A DNA stretch of 42,337 nucleotides from a virus. The notes under the pieces are model-generated. The model was not told where the DNA came from, did not search any database, and worked only from the letters and a program-made list of their open reading frames with translations. The stretch covers positions 1 through 42,337 of IMG/VR virus record IMGVR_UViG_3300020370_000010. One strand, written 5' to 3'. Positions 1-7,918 of this stretch are shown here, piece by piece (position 1 is the first letter of the stretch; every line of letters starts with the position of its first letter). A program made the translations under genes and the position numbers.

Positions 1-2
1 AA

Positions 3-248
3 TGTAATGTCGATGATGCATTGGATAAATCACTACCATATACTGCCTATCTGGTTGAGTATAAGGTAGATGATCAACCTGCATATGATATTGCTATTGC
101 AACTAAAGCAGTAGAACTTTTTGATTATTATTATGATCTTTATAAAAAGAACTTTGTAAAATTTACACAATCAGAGGGCAGAATTAATCCTAAATTATGG
201 AACGATCCAACCAAACCAAAACCTCCAAAGAAAGGCAGGAAAAAGTGA
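3..248 (+). CDS. Conserved phage protein, 5' end outside the window
   Basis: The frame is open from the first complete codon of the window with no stop before it, so the gene very probably starts upstream; a TTG at 21 is a possible but unconvincing internal start. About 81 residues are visible. They are rich in Tyr, Asp and Lys (a YYYDLYKK run) and end in a basic Pro/Lys tail (KPKPPKKGRKK). No known domain is recognised. Its stop codon overlaps the GTG start of the next gene (GTGA), so the two are likely translationally coupled. Confidence 0.6.
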   Translation, partial: CNVDDALDKSLPYTAYLVEYKVDDQPAYDIAIATKAVELFDYYYDLYKKNFVKFTQSEGRINPKLWNDPTKPKPPKKGRKK

Positions 249-520
249 CAATATACTTTGACAAACGTGCCTTAGAACAACAGAAAAAAGAAGACGAAGA
301 AATAAAACAGGAAGAACTAGATAAGAAGGCAGAAAAAGAAAGGAATGAAGAGAAGGGTAGGGAAGTTGTCAATGCAATTGGGAACTTATTTCTATCACCT
401 TTAGCTCTTATGCTAGTATGGAATGCTTGTATACCAGGTCTCTTTGGGTTAGCAACTCTAGGATACTGGTCTGCAATGGGATTGTATGTAGTCTTTCGTA
501 TATTATTAAGAAATTCATGA
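245..520 (+). CDS. Small membrane protein with charged N-terminal helix
   Basis: This gene encodes 91 residues from GTG 245, which overlaps the previous stop; an in-frame ATG at 197 would place 16 residues inside the upstream gene and is less likely. Residues about 8-40 are almost entirely Lys/Glu/Arg, a probable helix or coiled coil. The C-terminal half is hydrophobic and looks like two membrane segments (around LFLSPLALMLVW and LGYWSAMGLYVVFRILL). The stop overlaps the thyX start (ATGA), so it sits in the same operon. The function is unknown. Confidence 0.6.
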   Translation: MTIYFDKRALEQQKKEDEEIKQEELDKKAEKERNEEKGREVVNAIGNLFLSPLALMLVWNACIPGLFGLATLGYWSAMGLYVVFRILLRNS

Positions 521-1227
521 CTAAAGTATGTTTAATCTCTGTTACTCCTGATGCAGAGAAGACCATTGGATACATTGCTCGTGTGAGTAATCCTAACAAT
601 CAGGAAAACCCTAAAGTAGCAGGGTTATTAAAGTATTGTATTAAGCATGGTCATTGGTCTGTCTTTGAGCAAGCATCAATGACTGTGGAGATTCATACTA
701 CTCGTGCTATCGCTGCTCAAGTGCTGAGGCATAGGTCGTTTACATTTCAAGAATTTTCACAGAGATATGCTGACTCTTCTCTACTTGGAGATAGCATTCC
801 TTTGCCACAACTACGTCGTCAAGATGATAAGAATAGACAGAATAGCATTGATGATATAGATCCATTTGTCAGACAGGACTACGAATTAAAAATGCAAAGA
901 CATTTTGTAGATGGGATGAATCTCTACAAAGAAATGCTTGCTTCAGGTATTGCAAAAGAATGTGCAAGGAATGTATTGCCTCTTGCAGTACCAACAAAAA
1001 TGTATATGACTGGCAATCTTCGCAACTGGATTCATTATATCGAATTACGTTCTTCCAATGGCACCCAGAAGGAGCACCAAGACATTGCACTCCTTGTTAA
1101 GGATCATTTCACCTGTCAGTTCCCAGTGATCTCTGAGGCACTTGGATGGTGTCCTGAGGAAGAGGATGAATGTCCTTGTCGCTATACTGATTGGGAAGAT
1201 GTACAACCATGTTTGAGGATTGAGTGA
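517..1227 (+). CDS. thyX: FAD-dependent thymidylate synthase ThyX
   Basis: This is the flavin-dependent thymidylate synthase, which converts dUMP to dTMP using methylenetetrahydrofolate, FAD and NADPH and so supplies dTTP for phage DNA synthesis. The 236-residue protein carries the ThyX signature RHR followed by seven residues and Ser, then QRY (R71-H-R to S81-Q-R83-Y84). It has the usual early region ARVSNP and a late ELRSSNGTQKEHQDIA stretch with conserved Arg, Gln and His. The start at ATG 517 overlaps the upstream stop; an upstream in-frame start at 418 would lie inside the previous gene and was rejected. ThyX is common in T4-like cyanophages, where it takes the place of T4 td. Confidence 0.95.
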   Translation: MTKVCLISVTPDAEKTIGYIARVSNPNNQENPKVAGLLKYCIKHGHWSVFEQASMTVEIHTTRAIAAQVLRHRSFTFQEFSQRYADSSLLGDSIPLPQLRRQDDKNRQNSIDDIDPFVRQDYELKMQRHFVDGMNLYKEMLASGIAKECARNVLPLAVPTKMYMTGNLRNWIHYIELRSSNGTQKEHQDIALLVKDHFTCQFPVISEALGWCPEEEDECPCRYTDWEDVQPCLRIE

Positions 1228-1235
1228 TCTAAATA
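1228..1235 (+). promoter_or_regulatory. Candidate T4-type late promoter
   Basis: The box TCTAAATA lies directly behind thyX and ahead of the small gene at 1264. It resembles the T4 late consensus TATAAATA, and the same CTAAATA variant occurs at 3668, 7895 and 9181. This is inference from the motif and position only. Confidence 0.45.
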
Positions 1236-1263
1236 GTTGATTAGTACAAATGCCTAGTTAATT

Positions 1264-1407
1264 TTGAAGGATAAAAAAGCAGCGAAAAAGATTATAAAAC
1301 TTGCAAAAAAACACCCAGACTGGTATACTGAGGAGGAAGTTAAATATGCCAAACAATTTAGATGGCGTATTAAGCAAGAACAAAAACAACAAAAGGAGGA
1401 AACTTGA
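1264..1407 (+). CDS. Small basic protein
   Basis: A 47-residue frame starts at TTG 1264; there is no ATG, and a stop lies upstream at 1255-1257. It is Lys-rich, and its middle reads KKHPDWYTEEEVKYAKQFRW, a plausible amphipathic helical unit. It ends in GAGGAAACTTGA, where AAGGAGG serves as a strong ribosome binding site for the ATG at 1408 that follows the stop directly. The function is unknown. Its place in the thyX-phoH operon and tight spacing support it being real. Confidence 0.6.
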   Translation: MKDKKAAKKIIKLAKKHPDWYTEEEVKYAKQFRWRIKQEQKQQKEET

Positions 1408-1638
1408 ATGCCCACCTACCCTGTTCTAAATAAAAATACTGGAGAGAAAAAAGAACTCTCTATGTCAATGAGTAATTACGATCAGTGGCGTAAAGACAAT
1501 CCCGATTGGGATAAAGATTGGAGTGCAGGTATAGGTGGTCATATGTATGGCAAACCTAAAGCTGATGATGGTTTCAAAGAAGTCATGTCCAAAGTCCAAG
1601 CAGCACACCCTCGATCAAACTTGAGTCGTTTTACATAA
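1408..1638 (+). CDS. Conserved phage protein upstream of phoH
   Basis: This gene encodes 76 residues beginning MPTYPV and containing the unit YDQWRKDNPDWDKDWSAG. The N-terminus resembles FmdB-type short regulatory proteins, but the zinc-binding cysteines of that family are absent here, so that assignment is not made. It has a strong Shine-Dalgarno (AAGGAGG at 1393-1399) and its TAA overlaps the phoH ATG by one base. The protein is probably soluble and its role is unknown. Confidence 0.65.
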   Translation: MPTYPVLNKNTGEKKELSMSMSNYDQWRKDNPDWDKDWSAGIGGHMYGKPKADDGFKEVMSKVQAAHPRSNLSRFT

Positions 1639-2408
1639 TGCCAAGAGCAAGAAAGAAATCCAACGGTAATGGCAATGGTACTGCACCACTTCAACCAATG
1701 TCAAAGAAGATGATGAAGAGAAAGAAACCTATTGATTCATCTTACATGGTTCCTGTCAATCCATTGACTCCTAATCAGGAGTTAGTGTTTGAAAGGTATG
1801 CAGAAGGACAGAACCTTCTGTTACATGGTGCTGCAGGTACAGGTAAGACTTTTATTACATTGTATCTTGCTTTGAAAGAAGTACTTGACGAGAGTACACC
1901 TTATGATAAGATATACATTGTCAGGTCTCTAGTACCTACTAGAGAGATTGGTTTCTTACCTGGTGACCATGAAGATAAGTCTGCACTATATCAAATACCA
2001 TACAAAAATATGGTTAGATTTATGTTTCAGATGCCTGATGACAATTCTTTTCAGATGCTCTATGAAAATCTTCGTGCTCAAGAAACAATAAGTTTCTGGT
2101 CTACAAGTTTCATTCGTGGTGTTACTCTCGATAATGCTATTGTTATAGTTGATGAATTCAGTAACTTGAATTATCATGAACTTGATAGTATAATAACAAG
2201 AGTTGGTCAAGATTCTAAGATTATGTTCTGTGGTGACATCACTCAAACCGATCTCACTAGAGAGTATGAGAAGTCTGGTATCTCAAACTTCATTAATATC
2301 CTACAGCAAATGCGTGAGTTTACTTGCGTTGAGTTTGGTATTGATGACATCGTGAGGTCTGGACTGGTCAAATCTTATCTTGTCACTAAGTATAATCTAG
2401 GTTTTTAA
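1638..2408 (+). CDS. phoH: PhoH-like ATPase
   Basis: This is a P-loop NTPase of the PhoH family, 256 residues. Walker A is GAAGTGKT (residues 64-71) and Walker B is IVIVDEF (D172-E173). The segments IVRSLVPTREIGFLPGD and FCGDITQTD are typical of PhoH. The first 30 residues are a basic, Asn/Gly-rich extension. PhoH genes are widespread in marine phages. Their role is not settled; ATP-dependent RNA or nucleic-acid work is likely, and they are often linked to phosphate stress. It overlaps its neighbours on both sides by one base and belongs to the DNA metabolism operon. Confidence 0.92.
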   Translation: MPRARKKSNGNGNGTAPLQPMSKKMMKRKKPIDSSYMVPVNPLTPNQELVFERYAEGQNLLLHGAAGTGKTFITLYLALKEVLDESTPYDKIYIVRSLVPTREIGFLPGDHEDKSALYQIPYKNMVRFMFQMPDDNSFQMLYENLRAQETISFWSTSFIRGVTLDNAIVIVDEFSNLNYHELDSIITRVGQDSKIMFCGDITQTDLTREYEKSGISNFINILQQMREFTCVEFGIDDIVRSGLVKSYLVTKYNLGF

Positions 2409-3091
2409 TGTTTAAATTTATTGATACTGACCTCAAAGAACATGTTGAGGTTGATGCTATTGACCGTAATGGTACTAGATTCTACCCTATTCCTGGTGCG
2501 GATAAATATTATCCGAGTGTAACTTCCATCACATCGTTTAAGAACGCTGCTTTCTTCTCAAAATGGAGAAAGAGAATTGGTGAAACGGAAGCGAACAGAA
2601 TTACTGCCAGAGCAACCCAAAGAGGTACAGCATTCCATTCTATTACTGAAGATTATTTCAACGGTGAATTAGATACAGACAAATACTTGGAAAATAATCC
2701 ATTGTCTGTTAGAATGTTTCACATAGCAAAGCCTACGTTAGATCGTATCAATAACATTCATTGTTTAGAGACTTTTCTATACTCTCATTACCTTGGTCTT
2801 GCTGGTCGTGTAGACTGCATCGCTGAGTTTGATGGTGAGTTGGCAGTAATCGATTTCAAAACTTCAACAAAAGAAAAGAAGGAAGATTGGGTTGAACATT
2901 ATTTTGTTCAAGAAACTGCGTATGCAGCAATGTTCCTCGAACGTTCAGGTTTAGAGGTGCAGAAAATTGTCACACTTATCGCCACTGAAGAGGGATCTGT
3001 TCAAGTATTTCAGAAGTACAATCTTGATGACTATTTACAATTACTCAAATCCTATATTGAAGAATTTGTTAGGGGAAGAACGAATGCCTGA
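2408..3091 (+). CDS. PD-(D/E)XK family exonuclease
   Basis: The 227-residue protein has a RecB/Cas4-like nuclease core. RGTAFHSITEDYF (residues 72-84) is the N-terminal helix with its conserved His77. The core continues with GRVDCIAEF (D136) and AVIDFKTS (D149-x-K151). The later QETAYAAMF helix matches the family's QxxxY motif region. It should be a metal-dependent DNA exonuclease acting in phage recombination or host DNA degradation. It lies between phoH and the gp33-like gene and overlaps the latter by 8 bases. Confidence 0.85.
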   Translation: MFKFIDTDLKEHVEVDAIDRNGTRFYPIPGADKYYPSVTSITSFKNAAFFSKWRKRIGETEANRITARATQRGTAFHSITEDYFNGELDTDKYLENNPLSVRMFHIAKPTLDRINNIHCLETFLYSHYLGLAGRVDCIAEFDGELAVIDFKTSTKEKKEDWVEHYFVQETAYAAMFLERSGLEVQKIVTLIATEEGSVQVFQKYNLDDYLQLLKSYIEEFVRGRTNA

Positions 3092-3335
3092 TAAAGAAGT
3101 TGAGGACAAGTTTTTAACGCCCACTAAATTCTCTCAAGAAATTGAAGTATTGGTGAAGCGTAGCAGCGGTCTTATTTCATACATTGAAGCAGTAGTAACA
3201 TACTGTCAAGAGAATGAAATTGAGATTGAAACTGTTCCAAAACTAATGTCCAAACCCCTCAAAGAACGCTTGCGACATGAAGCAGAGCGTTTAAATTACA
3301 TGAAGAAAAGATCCAAAGGAGTTCTACCATTGTAA
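3084..3335 (+). CDS. 33: Late promoter transcription accessory protein, gp33-like
   Basis: An 83-residue protein starts at ATG 3084, inside the end of the exonuclease gene; a start at 2967 would overlap that gene by 125 bases. The segment SYIEAVVTYCQENEIEIETV followed by a KLMSKPLKERLRHEAERLN helix resembles T4 gp33 (SYLEATTAFLEENSIPE and following). Gp33 links the sliding clamp to RNA polymerase for late transcription, which fits the late-promoter boxes throughout this window. The assignment comes from remembered similarity over a short protein. A UvsY-type mediator would be an alternative for a gene in this place. Confidence 0.65.
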   Translation: MPDKEVEDKFLTPTKFSQEIEVLVKRSSGLISYIEAVVTYCQENEIEIETVPKLMSKPLKERLRHEAERLNYMKKRSKGVLPL

Positions 3336-3336
3336 A

Positions 3337-3666
3337 ATGAGTAAATTTTTCAACTCAGACCAAGTACAAAACAATCTACAAGATATCTTCAACACTTATC
3401 AAGAAGTTGCAGCGATGACAGCACAACTTTCTACAATGAGTAGAGAAGAGAGACTAGATCATATTGAAGATTGTAAAGACTTGATTGACAAACAAAAGAC
3501 TTTTTATGGTAGACTATGCCTTGCTGCATCAGAGGACAGGGAAGCAGCAGACATGAAATCTAGGATCAATGCCCTGTCCAATGCTTTTGGGTATAAAGAC
3601 CTCTTAGAGTGCATGGATGCTATGATCAAGACACTTGAAGTAACTGCACGACGAGGGGTTGACTAA
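3337..3666 (+). CDS. DUF1825-like protein
   Basis: This helical protein of 109 residues begins with MSKFFNSDQVQNNLQDIF and carries TMSREERLDHIEDCKDLIDKQK in its first half. That layout (a short FF-S-x-x-VQ start, then a YQ helix, then a long charged helix) resembles DUF1825, a small family known mainly from cyanobacteria and their phages. The function is unknown. It sits one base behind the gp33-like gene and directly before the late promoter for gene 32. Confidence 0.6.
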   Translation: MSKFFNSDQVQNNLQDIFNTYQEVAAMTAQLSTMSREERLDHIEDCKDLIDKQKTFYGRLCLAASEDREAADMKSRINALSNAFGYKDLLECMDAMIKTLEVTARRGVD

Positions 3667-3667
3667 A

Positions 3668-3675
3668 CCTAAATA
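3668..3675 (+). promoter_or_regulatory. Candidate T4-type late promoter for gene 32
   Basis: The box CCTAAATA lies 60 bases ahead of the gp32 start. The leader ends in CGGAGAATACGAAATG, giving a GGAG ribosome binding site at 3723-3726. Confidence 0.55.
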
Positions 3676-3734
3676 GTATGTTACGATTACACAGTAACAA
3701 TCCAAAACAACACACTTAATACGGAGAATACGAA

Positions 3735-4658
3735 ATGTCATTTGCCTCTCTTAAAAAGGCATCATCTAAGGGTGATACCTTTGCAAAACTATCCAGAGAG
3801 ATTGAGAAATTGAATCAGCCTGCTGCTGGTTCTTCTGCTGATGAGCGTTTCTGGAAACCTGAACTTGATAAGTCTGGTAACGGTTACGCAGTTATACGAT
3901 TCCTTCCTGCTCCTGATGGAGAAGATATGCCTTGGGCAAAGGTTTGGAGTCATGCTTTTAAAGGTCCAGGTGGACAGTGGTACATTGAGAACAGTCTTAC
4001 TACACTTGGTAAGGATGATCCCGTTGGAGAACTGAACAGGGAACTTTGGAACAGTGGTCGTGATAGCGATAAGGAAATCGCACGTACTCAGAAGCGTAAA
4101 CTTTCCTACTACAGCAACATATATGTTGTTCAAGATCCTGCTCATCCTGAGAATGAGGGTCGTGTCTTCCTATACAAATTTGGTAAGAAGATTTTTGATA
4201 AACTTGTTGAAGCAATGCAACCTGCATTTGCAGACGAGAGTCCTATTGATCCTTTCAATTTCTGGAAGGGTGCTGACTTCAAATTGAAGATACGCAAGGT
4301 TGATGGTTACTGGAACTATGATAAGTCTGAGTTCGCTGCACCTAAAGTGTTAGGTAACTTCGATGATGATAAACTAGAAGGTATCTGGAAAGAGGGTTAC
4401 TCTCTTGCAGAGTTTGAAGCAGAGAAGAACTTCAAGTCATATGAAGATCTACAGAAACGTCTTAACTTAGTTCTTGGTAAAGGTGCTGCACCTGTACGTC
4501 CTAACCTTGGTGTGGATAGTGAGGAGTATGAACCAAAACCTTCTGCTGGTTTCAATGATTCTGACCTTGCTGGTCTTAAGAATGCAGTTGCTTCGTCTCC
4601 TGTTGAGGATTCCGAAGACACTCTTTCATACTTTGCTAAACTTGCGGGGGAAGATTAA
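3735..4658 (+). CDS. 32: Single-stranded DNA-binding protein gp32
   Basis: The protein (307 residues) coats and protects single-stranded DNA and organises the phage replication and recombination machinery. It starts MSFASLKKASSKGDTFAKL, the cooperativity (LAST-type) segment. The core has KRKLSYYSNIYVVQDP followed by ENEGRVFLYKFGKKIFDK, closely matching T4 gp32. The C-terminus is acidic (DSEDTLSYFAKLAGED), as expected for the protein-interaction tail. There is no cysteine at all, so the zinc site of T4 gp32 (three Cys and one His) is missing. A late-type box and a GGAG site precede it. Confidence 0.92.
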   Translation: MSFASLKKASSKGDTFAKLSREIEKLNQPAAGSSADERFWKPELDKSGNGYAVIRFLPAPDGEDMPWAKVWSHAFKGPGGQWYIENSLTTLGKDDPVGELNRELWNSGRDSDKEIARTQKRKLSYYSNIYVVQDPAHPENEGRVFLYKFGKKIFDKLVEAMQPAFADESPIDPFNFWKGADFKLKIRKVDGYWNYDKSEFAAPKVLGNFDDDKLEGIWKEGYSLAEFEAEKNFKSYEDLQKRLNLVLGKGAAPVRPNLGVDSEEYEPKPSAGFNDSDLAGLKNAVASSPVEDSEDTLSYFAKLAGED

Positions 4659-4859
4659 TTGATTAATTTATTAGGTGCTGCTTCATTAGATCTTAATGAA
4701 GCATGGAATTTATCATGGGGTGAAGGTATTCAATTTATATTGGTACTTGCCTTTGTATACTGGTTAAAGGTACAAATTGATACACGTGCTGGTCTTGGTA
4801 AGAAAAAACTAAGACAATTAAAGACGGTGATTAAAGAAGCAATTCTAGAAACCAAATAG
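4659..4859 (+). CDS. Small single-span membrane protein
   Basis: A 66-residue frame starts at TTG 4659 directly behind the gp32 stop; no ATG is available. Residues about 23-40 (GIQFILVLAFVYWLKVQI) look like one membrane span. The C-terminal part is basic and probably cytoplasmic (GKKKLRQLKTVIKEA). It is the last gene before a clear terminator. The function is unknown. Confidence 0.6.
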   Translation: MINLLGAASLDLNEAWNLSWGEGIQFILVLAFVYWLKVQIDTRAGLGKKKLRQLKTVIKEAILETK

Positions 4860-4870
4860 GAAACTGTTAC

Positions 4871-4895
4871 AAGGGGGTTAAACACCCCCTTTTTA
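4871..4895 (+). terminator. Rho-independent terminator
   Basis: An AAGGGGGT / ACCCCCTT stem with a five-base loop (TAAAC) is followed by a T run. It closes the thyX-gp32 region. The stem sequence is nearly identical to that of the terminator at 37289. Confidence 0.88.
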
Positions 4896-4899
4896 TTCT

Positions 4900-5421
4900 A
4901 TGATATTGATTGAAGATGCCATCAGTAATGATTTGTACCAAAAATGTTTAAAGGAACTTGATGAAAGGGTTAACATATATTGTTGGGCATCAAGTAGTCT
5001 AACTTGGGATCCTGGAGTAAAACAAGGAGATATTGGTAGTTGTATGACTACTCCTGTATCAGATAATATACAACAGTTATTAGATCAAGAATTAAAATCA
5101 TCACTTCCAAAATATACACAATTAGTATGTAAATATTATATCTGGCAACCTATGTCTGCAATTGCTTGGCATAATGACAAAGGATCTATCGATAGAACAT
5201 TTGGTGCTACTTTATATCTTAATGAGGAATGGCATCCTAATAATGGAGGATGGTTTATCTGGGAAGATGATGATGGTTATCATACAATTCTTCCTAAGAA
5301 AAAACTTTTAGTTCTTAATGATAATTTGCAACATCATTGTGTTACTCCAGTTTCTTTAGGTTTTCGTTGCACTATTCAAATGTGGGACAAACAAAAAACT
5401 GTCACAAAGGAGGGTGTATAA
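4900..5421 (+). CDS. 2OG-Fe(II) oxygenase
   Basis: A prolyl-hydroxylase-type dioxygenase of 173 residues. The iron ligands are visible as H91-N-D93 (AWHNDKG) and a distal His in LQHHCVTPVS (H145/H146). R156 (FRCTIQ) is placed to bind 2-oxoglutarate. The strand TFGATLYLNEEW with a downstream GGWFIWED is typical of the jelly-roll core. It would couple 2-oxoglutarate decarboxylation to hydroxylation of an unknown substrate. It starts just behind the terminator, so a promoter for it is not obvious. Confidence 0.82.
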   Translation: MILIEDAISNDLYQKCLKELDERVNIYCWASSSLTWDPGVKQGDIGSCMTTPVSDNIQQLLDQELKSSLPKYTQLVCKYYIWQPMSAIAWHNDKGSIDRTFGATLYLNEEWHPNNGGWFIWEDDDGYHTILPKKKLLVLNDNLQHHCVTPVSLGFRCTIQMWDKQKTVTKEGV

Positions 5422-5431
5422 CTCCCTTTTT
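5403..5431 (+). terminator. Weak candidate terminator at the oxygenase stop
   Basis: AAGGAGGG can pair with CCCTTTTT (including two G-T pairs) across a nine-base loop and runs into Ts. It overlaps the end of the oxygenase gene. The stem is weaker than the other terminators in this window. Confidence 0.35.
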
Positions 5432-5433
5432 CA

Positions 5434-5442
5434 TGCTATAAT
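5434..5442 (+). promoter_or_regulatory. Extended -10 host-type promoter
   Basis: TGCTATAAT is a perfect extended -10 box about 22 bases ahead of the signal-peptide gene at 5465. No good -35 box is seen at the right distance. Confidence 0.5.
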
Positions 5443-5464
5443 ATACATATTAAAAAGGATTACA

Positions 5465-5986
5465 ATGAAAGCATTACCTCTGTTGTTACTACCATTTCTA
5501 ATTGCTCCTGTTAGTGCAGAGAGTATTGGTGATCGTAGTAATCGTAAAGCATATGAAGATGCTCCCTCTAGAAATTGGAATTGGTTTGATAGTATACTTG
5601 GACCACCATCAAGTTCTACTCCTTACAATGATAGAGTAGCGAGAAACAGTTATCAACCAGGTTATTCATCTAGTAGTACATGTACTCGTAAAGAGTATAG
5701 AGAAGAGTATGTTCCTGGCACAGCAAGAAATCCAGGTTATATTAACTCATGGTATGATACTGTTGAAGTACCATGCTGGAGACGCAGACCATCGAGACCA
5801 TCACCACCAATTTGGCAAAGAGAACCATCACCTGATGGTAATGAGTGTAGTGAAGGTGCAATCCTTGGTGGAATACTAGGTGGGGGAGCTGCAGCAGCAA
5901 TGTCTCAAGGAGATGGACGTTGGTGGGCAATCCCTCTTGGAATTGTCAGTGGTAGTGTGATAGGTTGTGATATTGATGGAGGTTGA
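5465..5986 (+). CDS. Exported glycine-zipper protein
   Basis: This 173-residue protein starts at ATG 5465, chosen because it opens a clear signal peptide (MKALPLLLLPFLIAPVSA, then ES) and has AAGGA upstream; the frame extends to 5414 without a convincing start. The mature part has Cys residues, a proline-rich linker (RRRPSRPSPPIW) and a C-terminal glycine zipper, GAILGGILGGGAAAAMSQGD then GIVSGSVIGCD, resembling the outer-membrane 2TM glycine-zipper type. It may act at the host envelope. Its substrate or partner cannot be seen. Confidence 0.7.
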   Translation: MKALPLLLLPFLIAPVSAESIGDRSNRKAYEDAPSRNWNWFDSILGPPSSSTPYNDRVARNSYQPGYSSSSTCTRKEYREEYVPGTARNPGYINSWYDTVEVPCWRRRPSRPSPPIWQREPSPDGNECSEGAILGGILGGGAAAAMSQGDGRWWAIPLGIVSGSVIGCDIDGG

Positions 5987-6010
5987 TATATTATTCGACT
6001 TTTAATTACC

Positions 6011-6046
6011 AAAATACCCCGAAAAAAAATCGGGGTATTTTTTTGT
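6011..6046. terminator. Bidirectional terminator
   Basis: A 12-base perfect stem (AAAATACCCCGA with TCGGGGTATTTT) around an A7 loop is followed by Ts on the plus strand and, read the other way, also ends in T-rich sequence. It separates the plus-strand exported protein from the convergent minus-strand gene 53. Confidence 0.92.
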
Positions 6047-6059
6047 CTGTAGGGTTTTT

Positions 6060-6941
6060 TTAGTATCCGCCGCCGCTAGAACTTGAAGAAGAACTACTGC
6101 TAGAACTTGAAGAACTACTACTTGTACTTGTGCTAGAAGTGGTAGTTACTGCACTACTAACTCCAGCAGTCAATGATAATGTATTTACAGTATTAACGTT
6201 ACCAGGTCCATCATCATAGGTAAGTTCAGAACTTCCACTTATTACAGAACGAGCTGCACTAGCAAAACTGACAGATCCAGTGTTATCTAAGAATCTAGAG
6301 GTAATATTCAATACTGTCTTTTTATTATTTGCAGCATCAAGTTCAATATGGGGTTCATATGCAACTAAGTCCTCAAACTCTTCAACCATGATTTCCAGCA
6401 TATTACCAACTGGAAGTAAAATTTGTCTTTTTAATTCATTCTTAAAATATTCGTACTCATAGTTAGTTACTTGATATATTGATGTTTCTGCATCTTTTAC
6501 ATCACCATTTGGCATTATAGTTCTCCAGTCTTCAGTTACTTCAATACCTTCTTTGATAACTGGTGTACCATCATCAAGTAGAATCTCATTAGTTTCCCAA
6601 TGATGAATGTCATCTCTTCTTTCAGAGGTATATACTTCATCTACATAATCTTCTAATTGGTCTTGCTCCTTTGGCCATTCTTCATATACGTCAGTGATGT
6701 CATTAATTAAGAGGATTGCCCAATCTAACTTAGGATCATCAAATAACCTTGATGCAAGTGTAGAAGGAGTTTCTCCAACTCTAATTGAATATTGTTCAAA
6801 AAGAGTTGTATATTGATTTAAATCGGGTCTTGCTCTAATTTTTCTAAAAATATTTTTAACTAGTCGGTATTTGAATGCCTCATCATCTTCGACACCCTCA
6901 CCAACATATACGTTAGGAAAATAAGAAAAGTATCCTGCCAT
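6060..6941 (-). CDS. 53: Baseplate wedge subunit gp53
   Basis: Gp53 joins the baseplate wedges to each other and to the hub. The N-terminal 200 residues carry the family pattern: FPNVYVGEG, then FRKIRARPDLNQYTTLFEQY, then GETPSTLASRLFDDPKLDWAILLINDI, then YFKNELKRQILLP. At 293 residues it is longer than T4 gp53 (about 196). The extra C-terminus is low-complexity Ser/Thr, ending in about 16 serines and GGGY. It follows gene 48 by one base on the same strand and is co-transcribed with it. Confidence 0.88.
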   Translation of the reverse strand: MAGYFSYFPNVYVGEGVEDDEAFKYRLVKNIFRKIRARPDLNQYTTLFEQYSIRVGETPSTLASRLFDDPKLDWAILLINDITDVYEEWPKEQDQLEDYVDEVYTSERRDDIHHWETNEILLDDGTPVIKEGIEVTEDWRTIMPNGDVKDAETSIYQVTNYEYEYFKNELKRQILLPVGNMLEIMVEEFEDLVAYEPHIELDAANNKKTVLNITSRFLDNTGSVSFASAARSVISGSSELTYDDGPGNVNTVNTLSLTAGVSSAVTTTSSTSTSSSSSSSSSSSSSSSSGGGY

Positions 6942-6942
6942 T

Positions 6943-7887
6943 TTAGTATCCCTCTGTGATATTAGATTGCATTACAAGTTGAGTCTCTGTAAATCTACAG
7001 TTTACGGTAACTGCAGGAACTTGTAATGGTCTATTGTCTCCTACACCAACACTGTTAATATTTCTACCACCAATAGCATTATATTGACCATCTGGAGTGT
7101 AATTTACATCAATTCCAGTACACACAGATGTATGGATTTTATAATGAAGATCTGGACTTGAATTTAAGGTACCTGATAGGGGATCTAAACGAACAAATTT
7201 AATATCAAATTTATCTGGAATTTCGAAGAAACGAGAAGAAGCGTTAGCACCAGTAGCTGCATCACCATCTACTGTTCCGTATATTGGTAAAGCACCTTGC
7301 TTTAGATATTTAATAATATTATTAATTTCCTTAGATTCTCTCTCACTACGAGCAAAAAACTTAAATGAGAACATGTGATTTCTAAACTGCATATTGCTGA
7401 ATAGTTGCTCTTGGTAAGGGTTAAAAACCTTTCCTTTAGCTAATGCCATTATATCATTCCTAGTAGCATTACCTGCTAGTCCTAAAAATTGTGCAGCACC
7501 AGAAGCAACCTCCGATATGGCACCTGCTGTAAATTCTGGAATTGCATCTTTAGCAGCTTGCTGTAATGCTTTAGCTAGATCATCAAAACCTTCAGTACCT
7601 AATCCACTAGCCGCTGCCATTCCAGTGACACCCATATCAACTGTACGATATGTTGGTGCATACTGAGTTGAGAGATTCTGAGGCATGTTAATATAGATGC
7701 GATCAGTATTCTTCTCCATCGCAACATTATTGTTAGGGATGTTTAAACCATAATAAGAACTACCATTACTATCATCATACTGAATTCTTTTTCTCTGAAA
7801 CATTACATAGTCAATCATCTCCGTAGGATTATCTACAGAAGTGCTTCCAGTAGCGGGTGGACTTAGGGGGTAACGATATATTGTCAA
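6943..7887 (-). CDS. 48: Baseplate tail tube cap gp48
   Basis: The 314-residue protein caps the baseplate hub and helps start the tail tube. The core segment FNPYQEQLFSNMQFRNHMFS with FKFFARSERESKEINNIIKYLK is characteristic of gp48/gp54 proteins. The C-terminal VPAVTVNCRFTETQLV is the typical last strand. The start codon is TTG at 7887, with no ATG nearby. It lies about 25 bases behind a minus-strand late promoter box. The related gp54 is encoded on the other strand at 8343. Confidence 0.87.
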   Translation of the reverse strand: MTIYRYPLSPPATGSTSVDNPTEMIDYVMFQRKRIQYDDSNGSSYYGLNIPNNNVAMEKNTDRIYINMPQNLSTQYAPTYRTVDMGVTGMAAASGLGTEGFDDLAKALQQAAKDAIPEFTAGAISEVASGAAQFLGLAGNATRNDIMALAKGKVFNPYQEQLFSNMQFRNHMFSFKFFARSERESKEINNIIKYLKQGALPIYGTVDGDAATGANASSRFFEIPDKFDIKFVRLDPLSGTLNSSPDLHYKIHTSVCTGIDVNYTPDGQYNAIGGRNINSVGVGDNRPLQVPAVTVNCRFTETQLVMQSNITEGY

Positions 7888-7894
7888 CTTTTTA

Positions 7895-7902
7895 CCTAAA
7901 TA
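7895..7902 (+). promoter_or_regulatory. T4-type late promoter for gene 4
   Basis: The box CCTAAATA is followed about 20 bases later by the ATG of gene 4 at 7924. It is back to back with the minus-strand box at 7919. Confidence 0.6.
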
Positions 7903-7918
7903 CTACGTGACTTGTATG

